64,000 bases of DNA from Beijerinckiaceae bacterium. Its GTDB lineage: Bacteria; Bacteroidota; Bacteroidia; Chitinophagales; Chitinophagaceae. The DNA lies in assembly GCA_903970475.1 (NCBI GenBank), contig CAJCIQ010000104.1:1-64000 (forward strand), written 5' to 3'. The notes under the pieces are model-generated. The model made no database searches. It was not told the origin of the DNA and was given only the letters and a program-made list of their open reading frames with translations. A program made the position numbers and the translations under genes. Shown one piece after another: positions 46,032 through 54,641 of this stretch (within the stretch, counting starts at the first letter, position 1; every line of letters begins with the position of its first letter).

Positions 46032-46562
46032 TTATGTATTGGTAATAAACTTTTGTTTGCGGGGAAAGAATAATTCCAGGATAGTGATCAAAACCAAGCT
46101 AATAGCGGTAGATACCAGGAGTTTCCCAATAAAATAGACGATACCTCCAAATTGCAACGCCTGTAACAGGAATAGGCAGAAGTGGTGCATCAGCGTCAAT
46201 ACCAATACATAGGTCAGGTATGGAGCAAGGCCCAGGCTCTTGATAGAGGGCTCTTTATAGTTCATTTCCGCTCCTTGCTGGGGGACGAGGATATTAATCA
46301 GGAAAGGCCGGAAATAGGCAATGAGTACACAAGGTGCCGCGTGCAATCCCGGGGTTTTCATGAAGTAGTCCAGGCTTATGCCGCAGGTAAAGCCGGCTAT
46401 CATCAGCAAAAAGCGGTTGGTACCGAAGGGAAGCCATAGAATAAATAGGTAATAGATATACGGCACGACAAAAGCGTGCACGGGGGGGATGGGGTTGAGG
46501 ACAAATACCTGAACCAGGATAAAAAGGATCAACCGACCGATATTTTTGAGCAGGTCACTCAT
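46032..46562 (-). CDS. mreD: Rod shape-determining protein MreD
   Basis: A 176-residue protein with about five membrane helices (for example LLVSTAISLVLITILELFF) and no catalytic motif, as in all MreD. Its start overlaps the end of mreC by 8 nt. The assignment rests on size, topology and position between mreC and mrdA. Confidence 0.88.
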   Translation of the reverse strand: MSDLLKNIGRLILFILVQVFVLNPIPPVHAFVVPYIYYLFILWLPFGTNRFLLMIAGFTCGISLDYFMKTPGLHAAPCVLIAYFRPFLINILVPQQGAEMNYKEPSIKSLGLAPYLTYVLVLTLMHHFCLFLLQALQFGGIVYFIGKLLVSTAISLVLITILELFFPRKQKFITNT

Positions 46563-47433
46563 TGGATATACTCTTATCTCCCAATTTCTTTTTGGTTTCT
46601 GATTCTAATGCTATCTGTTCTGAGCGAAGCGTATTTTCAACGACGTATACATGTTGTAAACGACCAAAACGGGTCGAGGACCTGATCTTCAAGACATAAA
46701 AGTTGGATGCAGGATCGCTCCCAATGGATTCGATCGTCCCAATGGGAATGCCGGCAGGGAATTTATCAGAATAAGTGCTGGTCACCACTGTATCTCCTTT
46801 GACCACCTTAACGCTCTTTGGAATATTCCTCATGGTCAATATATCTACAGCGCTACCATCCCAGATAATGGATCCAGCGTCTTTAGTCTTAGCCAGCATG
46901 CCCGACACCTGATTGAATTTATGCAGCAGGCTCATGACAACGCACACATGTGGGCTGACGTTCACTACGGTACCCACTACCCCTTCCGGGCCAATAACGC
47001 CCATATCCTTATTGATGCTATCCGTAGAACCTTTATCCAGGGTAATATAGTTGTTGGAAGCTAATTGGACGGTGTTGTTGATGACATTGGCCCCCCTCCA
47101 GATGAACTTTCTGAAATGACCCAGGGAGTCTACCGGTATGGAATCCTTAAGGACCAACTGCTCCCCGGAAGTCGTTTGAAAATTCTGGGGCAGCGCTTTT
47201 ATTAACGCCAGGTTCTGGCGGGCCAACCGCTCATTTTCTTCCTTGAGATGGAAGTAGTTTTTAACTTGGGAATATTGACCGTAAAATTTACCTGTAATAT
47301 CTCCGGTTACACCCATCATAAATGCCTCATGGTACTTGTTGTAAGTAAACAACATGGACAGGCTGACGATTTCCAGTATAAGGAACAATAACACATTGAA
47401 ATACCGCCTTATGAACAGGAAAATATTGCGCAC
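46555..47433 (-). CDS. mreC: Rod shape-determining protein MreC
   Basis: A 292-residue bitopic protein. The cytoplasmic stub MRNIFLFIRRY and one membrane helix are followed by a coiled coil (NYFHLKEENERLARQNLALI) and the double beta-barrel domain (GVVGTVVNVSPHVCVVMSLLHK). It links MreB filaments to PBP2 and RodA. It starts 33 nt after mreB. Confidence 0.93.
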   Translation of the reverse strand: MRNIFLFIRRYFNVLLFLILEIVSLSMLFTYNKYHEAFMMGVTGDITGKFYGQYSQVKNYFHLKEENERLARQNLALIKALPQNFQTTSGEQLVLKDSIPVDSLGHFRKFIWRGANVINNTVQLASNNYITLDKGSTDSINKDMGVIGPEGVVGTVVNVSPHVCVVMSLLHKFNQVSGMLAKTKDAGSIIWDGSAVDILTMRNIPKSVKVVKGDTVVTSTYSDKFPAGIPIGTIESIGSDPASNFYVLKIRSSTRFGRLQHVYVVENTLRSEQIALESETKKKLGDKSISNE

Positions 47434-47466
47434 CGGATTTAAGGATTTTAAAGCCTATAATAGGAA

Positions 47467-48492
47467 TCAGCGCATGACGAACGGATAACGCTGATAATTT
47501 CTTAGCGCTATACCGGTTCCTCTTACTACTGATTTGAGCGGATCATCCGCTACATGTACAGGCAATTTGATTTTATTGGCCAGTCGTTTATCCAAACCCC
47601 GCAATAAAGCCCCTCCACCCGTCAGATACAAACCGCGGCGATAAATATCCGCAGCCAGTTCGGGGGGAGTCATTTCCAATGCCTTCAATATGGCCTCTTC
47701 TATTTTGAATACGGATTTGTCCAATGCTTCTGCAATCTCCTGGTAGCTAACCATGATTTGTTTAGGGATACCCGTCACCAGGTCCCTTCCGTTAACGGGG
47801 ATATCATCCGGTGGATTATCCAGGTCTTTGGTAGCGGCCCCTATTTGGATTTTGATCTGCTCGGCTGTGCGCTCTCCAATCAGTAAACTATGGTAACGCC
47901 TGAGGGCTTCCATGATGTCGGCAGTGAACTCGTCACCTGCGATACGGATGGATTGGTCGCATACAATACCAGCCAGTGCAATAACGGTAATGCCGGTGGT
48001 ACCACCTCCGATATCAATGATCATGTTACCTACAGGCTCTTCCACATCAATACCAATACCCAAGGCCGCTGCCATAGGCTCGTGGATCAAGTACACCTCC
48101 TGGGCGCCTGCCTGTTCAGATGAGTCTCTTACTGCCCTTTTCTCCACCTCCGTAATACTGGAAGGAATGCAAATCATCATACGCCATTTAGGAGGGAAAA
48201 GAGGACGTTTGGGATAAATCATTTTAATCAGCTCCCGGATCATCAACTCTGCCGCATTGAAGTCGGCGATTACCCCATCTTTGAGGGGGCGAACCGTCCG
48301 GATGCTTTCATGGGTCTTTTCGTGCATCAATAGCGCCTTCTTACCCACCGCCAGGACATTTTTAGGATTATTCCGGTCCAAAGCAATTATGGAGGGCTCA
48401 TTCACTACCACCTCATCATTATGTATGATCAAGGTATTGGCAGTACCCAGATCAATTGCTATCTCCTGCGTAAAGAAGTTAAAAAGTCCCAT
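47467..48492 (-). CDS. mreB: Rod shape-determining protein MreB
   Basis: A 341-residue bacterial actin that guides cell elongation. Phosphate-binding loops IDLGTANT and DIGGGTTGI, and the adenosine motif TGGGALLRGLD, are intact. It is the first gene of mreB-mreC-mreD-mrdA-rodA. The upstream 240-nt gap to purD holds promoter-like sequences such as TAGGCTTTG on the minus strand (one base too long in spacing), but no exact consensus. Confidence 0.96.
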   Translation of the reverse strand: MGLFNFFTQEIAIDLGTANTLIIHNDEVVVNEPSIIALDRNNPKNVLAVGKKALLMHEKTHESIRTVRPLKDGVIADFNAAELMIRELIKMIYPKRPLFPPKWRMMICIPSSITEVEKRAVRDSSEQAGAQEVYLIHEPMAAALGIGIDVEEPVGNMIIDIGGGTTGITVIALAGIVCDQSIRIAGDEFTADIMEALRRYHSLLIGERTAEQIKIQIGAATKDLDNPPDDIPVNGRDLVTGIPKQIMVSYQEIAEALDKSVFKIEEAILKALEMTPPELAADIYRRGLYLTGGGALLRGLDKRLANKIKLPVHVADDPLKSVVRGTGIALRNYQRYPFVMR

Positions 48493-48732
48493 TGTTATTA
48501 TTTCAGGTTCATTCCTTTAAAGTAGTAATTTCCAGTAGGCCACTCAAAGCCTACGATGTTACACAAATTTTGCATGCAAAATTCAAGTAAATAATCCAAT
48601 TCCACAACTACCCCCCATCATTTAATTTCCAGGCGGGCTAACCAGGGTGTATAACTGCTTTTCATAGGGTCAGACGGTGAGCTTCCGGAATGCAAAATTA
48701 CTGCCAGGAAGTCTTTCCTATAAATATATTAA

Positions 48733-50016
48733 TTATTGGAATTCGTAACCGATATCTGGGCGAAAATATATTCCAGAAAAAAATATTTTTCCCAAACCCG
48801 CTCTGGACGCGGATGCCGCAGCAGGGATAGATTCCCCATAGGCGGTTACAGCCAATACCCTGCCTCCGTTGGTTAGGACTTTACCTTCTTTAAATATGGC
48901 GCCAGCCTGAAAAACCAAAACATTGTCCTCAGTCGCCATAGCCTCCAGACCATTGATTTCTCTACCTTTTGGATAGTCTCCTGGATACCCTTCAGATACC
49001 GCTACGGTAGTTACCGCTGCCCTTTGATCCACTTCAATGCTTACCTCGCTTAGCTTTCCCGTGCTAACGGCCAGGAACAGTTCTACCAGATCGTTTTTCA
49101 ACCTGGGCATGACCACTTCTGTTTCCGGGTCTCCCAGCCTACAGTTGTATTCAATGACATAAGGCTCTCCATTTACCTTGATCAGGCCCAAAAAGACAAA
49201 CCCTTTGTAGGTTAACTGCTCGGCTTGAAGCCCTTTAATGGTGGGCTCTACGATACGAGAAACAACCTTATCCATAAAAGTCTGATCGGCAAAAGGAACG
49301 GGACTTACGGCACCCATACCACCCGTATTTGGTCCGGAATCTCCCACACCGACTCGTTTATAATCCTTTGCTTCCGGTAGGATCTTATAGTTATGTCCGT
49401 CGGTCAAAACGAAAACGGATAATTCAATCCCATCCAGAAACGCTTCGATGACTACCTTTTTCCCTGCATCTCCAAACTTCTGGTCAAGAACCATTTCCTC
49501 CAATACCTGAATGGCTTCTTCGTGGGTAGTGGCAATGACTACACCTTTGCCCGCCGCCAACCCATCAGCTTTTAGCACGATCGGAAGGGGTTGTTGCCAT
49601 AGATAGGCCTTTCCCTCTTCCAGTTGAGCCAATTCGAACTCCCGGTAAGCCGCCGTAGGAATCCCATGTCTTTGCATGAACCCTTTTGCAAATGCCTTAC
49701 TCCCTTCTAACTGAGCGCCGGCAGCCGAAGGCCCGATCACGGGTATATGATTCAAGGCAGCATCTGAGAGAAAAAAGTCGTATACCCCTTTTACCAATGG
49801 CTCCTCGGGCCCAACCACCACCATGTCTACAGGGTGGGTCTGACAGAACGCTTTAATACCCTGAAAATCCGTGGCTTCCAAAGCAATATTCTGCCCCAGT
49901 TCCCTGGTGCCGGCATTTCCAGGTGCAATATATAAGGTGGTGCAAAGCGGGCTTTGGGTCAGTTTCCATGCCAGGGCATGCTCCCTGCCCCCTGAACCCA
50001 ACAAAAGTATGTTCAT
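48733..50016 (-). CDS. purD: Phosphoribosylamine-glycine ligase PurD
   Basis: A 427-residue ATP-grasp enzyme for the second step of purine synthesis. MNILLLGSGGREHALAWKL is the diagnostic N-terminus, which fixes the start at 50016. The ATP-grasp loop AAGKGV and the metal-binding EYNCRLGDPETE are present. It is divergent from the POT transporter gene. Confidence 0.95.
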   Translation of the reverse strand: MNILLLGSGGREHALAWKLTQSPLCTTLYIAPGNAGTRELGQNIALEATDFQGIKAFCQTHPVDMVVVGPEEPLVKGVYDFFLSDAALNHIPVIGPSAAGAQLEGSKAFAKGFMQRHGIPTAAYREFELAQLEEGKAYLWQQPLPIVLKADGLAAGKGVVIATTHEEAIQVLEEMVLDQKFGDAGKKVVIEAFLDGIELSVFVLTDGHNYKILPEAKDYKRVGVGDSGPNTGGMGAVSPVPFADQTFMDKVVSRIVEPTIKGLQAEQLTYKGFVFLGLIKVNGEPYVIEYNCRLGDPETEVVMPRLKNDLVELFLAVSTGKLSEVSIEVDQRAAVTTVAVSEGYPGDYPKGREINGLEAMATEDNVLVFQAGAIFKEGKVLTNGGRVLAVTAYGESIPAAASASRAGLGKIFFSGIYFRPDIGYEFQ

Positions 50017-50085
50017 GGGCGCGAAGATCGTATTTTGTATGTATTTTGCCGCCTTTACCATTAAAGGTCAACCCCAGAGCGCCAT

Positions 50086-51843
50086 ATGAGCCAACTGAAG
50101 CCCACCGGAGGTCACCCCAAAGGACTCTATATTCTTTTCGCCACGGAAATGTGGGAGCGATTCAATTTCTATGGAATGAGGGCTATGCTCATTCTGTTTA
50201 TGACCCACGCCCTGCTTTATGATAAGGTCCTTGCTTCCAATGTTTACGGAAGTTACCTCAGCCTGATATATTTGACCCCACTATTGGGCGGATTTATGGC
50301 TGACAGGTACTGGGGCAACAAAAGGTCCATTCTTTCGGGAGGCCTGGTCATGGCTGCTGGTGAGTTGATGTTATTCGGCTGTGGAACAGTCTATCATTCC
50401 GCGCCTCAGTTAGCTACCCTACTTTTCTTTACCGGTTTGGGGTTAATGATTGCAGGTAATGGCTTCTTTAAGCCCAATATCTCTATTATGGTGGGAGACC
50501 TTTATCCCAAAGGTGACCACCGCAAAGATTCCGCTTACACCCTATTTTATATGGGCATCAATACGGGCGGTATGCTGGGACCCCTGATCTGTGGAATTGC
50601 AGGTGATACCGGCAACCCTGCGGATTACCGCTGGGCCTTCCTGGTAGGCTTTATCGCCATGATCCTCAGCGTGATCACACTCAAGGTATTTCATAACAAA
50701 TATGTTGTAACGCCAGAGAAAAAAGTATTGGGCCTAACACCGGATGGGGTGAAAGGGAAGGTTATCCATCCCTTTTTTGTGATAGGGTGCCTGGTGGCAC
50801 TCACCCTTGCCTCCATAGGCATGTTGTACCTGGACTCTCATAGCAAGGTCTCTTATCTCACATGGATATTGCTGGCCGCCCCCATTTTCATTGCTTATAT
50901 AATATTTTCTGATAAGAGTCTCTCCAGCCTGCAAAAAAGACACGTGGGGGTGATCTTCATTGTTTGCTTCTTCGTCATATTCTTTTGGGCTGCTTTTGAA
51001 CAGGCAGGCGATTCGCTTACCTTTTTTGCCGATGAACAAACCAATAGGACGTTGGATTGGCATATCCCAACTACCTATTTCTATATCGTTTTTGGCTTTG
51101 TCCTGGTTGCTTTAGGATTCTTGTTTAAAAAAGTCAGTAAGAACCTGGGCAGTGATTATGACAAGGCCCTGCGCAATACGGTCTATGGCCTGCTGGCCAT
51201 TTTAACCATCGGGATTATTGGAACAGCAATCTATCTGCTCCAGGCTGGTAAAAGCGAGGTATTCTTAAAAGAAGTCCCCCCCAGCGTATTCCAGTCCCTT
51301 AACTCATTTTTCGTTGTCGCGTTCGCCCCCTTCTTTGCCTGGATGTGGCTGAAGCTGGGAAAATATGAACCTTCCTCTCCCTTTAAAATGGCCATAGGCT
51401 TATTCTTCCTGGCTATGGGATACCTCTGGATCTCATACGGTGTAAAGAATGTCCCCCCTGGTATAAAGGTCTCCATGATATGGCTAACGGGCATGTATGC
51501 CCTGCATACCTTTGGTGAACTCAGTTTGTCTCCCATCGGATTATCGCTGGTAAACCAGCTTGCTCCGATTAAATATGCCTCTCTGCTCATGGCTGTGTGG
51601 TTTATGGCCAATGCCATGGGCAACAAGCTGGCCGGGGTGCTGAGTACCTTGTATCCGGAAAAAGGTAAAACAACCGTGTTCCTGGGTTATCATATGAGCA
51701 ACCTCAATGAGTTTTTCATGCTTTTTGTCTTCATGGCCGGAGCCGCGTCTTTACTGTTGTTCTTTGTTGCCAGAAAAACACAAAAAATGATGGAGCATCC
51801 GGAAAACCCAGCAAAGGTGGCTGTACAACCCGTCGAAGGTTAG
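50086..51843 (+). CDS. POT/PTR family peptide transporter
   Basis: A 585-residue proton-coupled di-/tripeptide importer of the major facilitator superfamily. The ExxER motif in helix 1 (TEMWERFNFYGMR) and the PTR2 signature (GGFMADRYWGNKRSI) are present, and FYMGINTGGMLGPLICG is a second family signature. It has about 14 membrane helices, the bacterial form with two extra helices. No regulator adjoins. Confidence 0.94.
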   Translation: MSQLKPTGGHPKGLYILFATEMWERFNFYGMRAMLILFMTHALLYDKVLASNVYGSYLSLIYLTPLLGGFMADRYWGNKRSILSGGLVMAAGELMLFGCGTVYHSAPQLATLLFFTGLGLMIAGNGFFKPNISIMVGDLYPKGDHRKDSAYTLFYMGINTGGMLGPLICGIAGDTGNPADYRWAFLVGFIAMILSVITLKVFHNKYVVTPEKKVLGLTPDGVKGKVIHPFFVIGCLVALTLASIGMLYLDSHSKVSYLTWILLAAPIFIAYIIFSDKSLSSLQKRHVGVIFIVCFFVIFFWAAFEQAGDSLTFFADEQTNRTLDWHIPTTYFYIVFGFVLVALGFLFKKVSKNLGSDYDKALRNTVYGLLAILTIGIIGTAIYLLQAGKSEVFLKEVPPSVFQSLNSFFVVAFAPFFAWMWLKLGKYEPSSPFKMAIGLFFLAMGYLWISYGVKNVPPGIKVSMIWLTGMYALHTFGELSLSPIGLSLVNQLAPIKYASLLMAVWFMANAMGNKLAGVLSTLYPEKGKTTVFLGYHMSNLNEFFMLFVFMAGAASLLLFFVARKTQKMMEHPENPAKVAVQPVEG

Positions 51844-51956
51844 GGCTTAAAAGCGCTTCTAACCTCTTTTTAATCTCTGATAAAGAAATGATAAACCCCT
51901 GTCTGTTCTGGCAGTGGGAAGACAAGTTGTGTTAACTTAGCCTGTAAAAGGACCCC

Positions 51957-53192
51957 ATGAAGCATATCCTACTTCTTGCCTGCGCCAGCGGGTTGATCCT
52001 ATGCTCCACATCGTCTCAGGCCCGGAGTTTAAACGCTTTTATCCAGGTTTCCGATACGACCAGAAATGATACCCTCAACGACAAACAGCTAAAAGACAGG
52101 GTACTTGGAGAAATACAAACCAGCTTTGATAAAAGGACAAAAGCCATGGACTCCACGGTGACCAACCTGGATGCCAGGGTTGATGCCCTGGATAAATCCA
52201 TTATGGAAACCAAAGACGCTAAAGAAAAAGCAGATAAGCTCCTTTTGCGCGTACAAGCTTTGGAAGACCGTCAGAAAGCCATCGACCAAAATGACCTTTA
52301 TATTTTCCAGGCCAACTACCAGTCTGCCATTGTAAACCTGGTCAGCATGGAAAGGGAAATCAAACCCCTTATCCTGTTTAATTCCACCAAAAGCTTCTTC
52401 GATCTGCTAGCCCAGGCAGGCAATCCCATGACCTATCCTGGCTATAAGGACTTTTATCTGTCCTTTGACAAATACATGCAAAACAACCGGGGAGAAGAAA
52501 CGACCCTGGGAGTTGCCAGTAATGTGTTGGGTTCATTCGGCACCGAAACAGAAGCTGTTCCTGTTACGGGACCCATGACCTTTGCCCTGTTCAGTGGCAT
52601 GTCCTCTTACCTGGGTTCTCTCAGCAACAAGCACAAAGACCTTAGGGAACAAGCCGAGAAAATGATGATGCTGACCATCAAAGTCAGCCAATTTAACTAC
52701 GATCAGGGACTAATCGAAAACGAGTGGGCTTCCATAGAAGCGGAGTTAGACAACCTGCAACGCCTTTATGCCGGAGACCTATCCCAGGTATTGTCCACCC
52801 TCAAGATAGATCCCAAAGAATTCGCTGCTGGTTTTGCAGGTGAAAGCGATGCCGAAAGCCGTTACCAATACCTGACCAAAATGAGGCAAGGCGCAGCCGA
52901 CGTAGCCGCCGCCCAAAAAGAAGCCAACCCCAAAGACTGGAAACAGAAGATCTATTATCAAATGATGGATGTTCAGTCCCTCAAAATGAGGTTCGGACAG
53001 ATCACTTTCCGGATCAGTGAAAACATATCCAGGTACGAAAACCTATTCAACAAATACAAATTGGACCCCCAGATCGGGCCAGAAATAGAAAGCCTTCAAA
53101 CCAAGTTGAATGAGCTCAAAGACACGTTCGACAAGGCCTTCGACCCCCTTGATTATATCAGTTCTACCACAAAGATGTATAAAGTCGGCTAG
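51957..53192 (+). CDS. Secreted coiled-coil protein of unknown function
   Basis: A 411-residue protein with a signal peptide (HILLLACASGLILCSTSSQA) and almost entirely helical mature sequence. Residues 45-120 form a heptad-rich coiled coil (DSTVTNLDARVDALDKSI), and another lies near the C-terminus (IESLQTKLNELKDTFDKAF). I recognise no domain. It stands alone between the peptide transporter and the convergent serS. It may be a periplasmic structural or scaffold protein. Confidence 0.65.
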   Translation: MKHILLLACASGLILCSTSSQARSLNAFIQVSDTTRNDTLNDKQLKDRVLGEIQTSFDKRTKAMDSTVTNLDARVDALDKSIMETKDAKEKADKLLLRVQALEDRQKAIDQNDLYIFQANYQSAIVNLVSMEREIKPLILFNSTKSFFDLLAQAGNPMTYPGYKDFYLSFDKYMQNNRGEETTLGVASNVLGSFGTETEAVPVTGPMTFALFSGMSSYLGSLSNKHKDLREQAEKMMMLTIKVSQFNYDQGLIENEWASIEAELDNLQRLYAGDLSQVLSTLKIDPKEFAAGFAGESDAESRYQYLTKMRQGAADVAAAQKEANPKDWKQKIYYQMMDVQSLKMRFGQITFRISENISRYENLFNKYKLDPQIGPEIESLQTKLNELKDTFDKAFDPLDYISSTTKMYKVG

Positions 53193-53280
53193 TTACCTGG
53201 TTGCAGGCACTAAAAAAACGCGCGTAAAATATACAAAGGGTGATGGGCCTTTACTATCGCTTTTCTACTTTAATTATTAC

Positions 53281-53343
53281 AGGAGGGGCAGTGGCTATTT
53301 TAAAGCGTTTTTCCCACGCCTCAAAATAGCCACTGCCCCTCCT
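53281..53343. repeat. Long hairpin H4 (conserved-loop family)
   Basis: Arms 53281-53308 and 53316-53343 pair at 26 of 28 positions; the two mismatches are G-U wobbles on the minus strand. On that strand the loop region reads GTGGGAAAAAC. It lies between two convergent genes (ends 53192 and 53349), so it could be a bidirectional transcript end. Confidence 0.75.
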
Positions 53344-53348
53344 AAGCT

Positions 53349-54620
53349 TTATTGTATGCTAGCCGCACCGAAATACTGATGAAGTACCTCTGGAAGAGCG
53401 ATAGCATCTGAAGTTTGAAAATTCTCCAACAGGCAAGCCAGGATACGGGGCAAAGCCAAAGAGCTGCCATTCAGGGAATGAAGCAACTGTGTTTTTCCCT
53501 TGGAATCCTTATAGCGGATCTTCATGCGGTTGGTCTGATAGGTTTCAAAGTTGGATACAGAGCTAACTTCCAGCCACTTCTGCTGGGCCGCACTGTACAC
53601 TTCAAAATCGTACGTTAGCGCAGAGGTAAAACTCATATCCCCGCCGCACAAACGGAGAATCCGGTAAGGCAGCTTAAGAGATTGGAGTAACCGCTCCACA
53701 TGTCCCACCATTTCGTCAATCACTTCGTAGCTCTTTTCAGGCTGGACCAGTTGTACGACTTCTACCTTATCGAACTGATGCAGGCGGTTCAGGCCTCTTA
53801 CATCCTTACCATAGCTGCCCGCTTCCCTGCGGAAACAAGGTGTATAGCCGGTCATCTTAACAGGCAGGTCACTTTCCTTCAGCAGTTCGTCCCTGTAGAG
53901 ATTGGTAAGCGGCACTTCCGCCGTTGGAATGAGGTAAAAACCATCTTCGGGTACTACATACATCTGGGCTTCTTTATCAGGCAATTGACCTGTACCATAA
54001 GCAGAAGCCTCGTTGACCATATGGGGCACTTGAAGCTCCTGGTAGCCAGACGCTGTGTTGTAATCCAGGAAATATTGGATCAACGCTCTTTGCAGGCGGG
54101 CTCCCTTATTGATGTATACCGGGAATCCGCTGCCCGTAATTTTGGTCCCCAGTTCAAAATCTATGAGGTTATATTTCTTTGCCAATTCCCAGTGGGGAAG
54201 CGCCCCATCGTGAAGATTGGGTTTGCTTCCTCCTTCCATGACCACTACATTTTCCTCCGGGGTTTTCCCTGGAGGGACTAAGGGAGAGGGGATATTAGGA
54301 ATGCGTACCACTAAAGCAAGGAGTTCCTTTTCAGTCCCAGCCAACTCGTCCTGAATGGGTCCGAGTTTCTCGCTCAACTTAGCTACCTCCTGCTTACGCA
54401 CCTCGGCCTCGTCCTTTTGGCCTTTTGACATCAGTTGTCCTATTTCCTTTGATGCTGCATTAACCGATCCTTTTGTTTCATCGTATTGAAAGGTCAGTTT
54501 CTTGCGGCGATCATCCAGTTCCAGGATCTGATCAATCAATGCTGTATCGGTGAATCCCTTTACAGCCAGCCTTTCCAGGACTTCCGTCCTGTTAGCGCGT
54601 ATATGTGGTACTTGTAACAT
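53349..54620 (-). CDS. serS: Seryl-tRNA synthetase
   Basis: A 423-residue class II synthetase. The N-terminal long coiled-coil arm (about residues 30-100) binds tRNA-Ser. The catalytic core has motif 2 in CFRREAGSYGKDVRGL and motif 3 around NGSSLALPRILACLLE. The length is standard. A perfect -7 element lies 7 nt before the ATG. Confidence 0.97.
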   Translation of the reverse strand: MLQVPHIRANRTEVLERLAVKGFTDTALIDQILELDDRRKKLTFQYDETKGSVNAASKEIGQLMSKGQKDEAEVRKQEVAKLSEKLGPIQDELAGTEKELLALVVRIPNIPSPLVPPGKTPEENVVVMEGGSKPNLHDGALPHWELAKKYNLIDFELGTKITGSGFPVYINKGARLQRALIQYFLDYNTASGYQELQVPHMVNEASAYGTGQLPDKEAQMYVVPEDGFYLIPTAEVPLTNLYRDELLKESDLPVKMTGYTPCFRREAGSYGKDVRGLNRLHQFDKVEVVQLVQPEKSYEVIDEMVGHVERLLQSLKLPYRILRLCGGDMSFTSALTYDFEVYSAAQQKWLEVSSVSNFETYQTNRMKIRYKDSKGKTQLLHSLNGSSLALPRILACLLENFQTSDAIALPEVLHQYFGAASIQ

Positions 54621-54627
54621 AGCAGGG

Positions 54628-54635
54628 CAAATATA
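54628..54635 (-). promoter_or_regulatory. Promoter -7 element of serS
   Basis: TATATTTG on the minus strand (exact TAnnTTTG), 7 nt from the serS ATG, in the 21-nt gap after nadE. serS is therefore probably transcribed from its own start. Confidence 0.5.
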
Positions 54636-54641
54636 AGTATC

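Noticed and set aside
53700-54281. 193-codon plus-strand ORF
   Set aside because: Antisense to serS, with no signal of its own.
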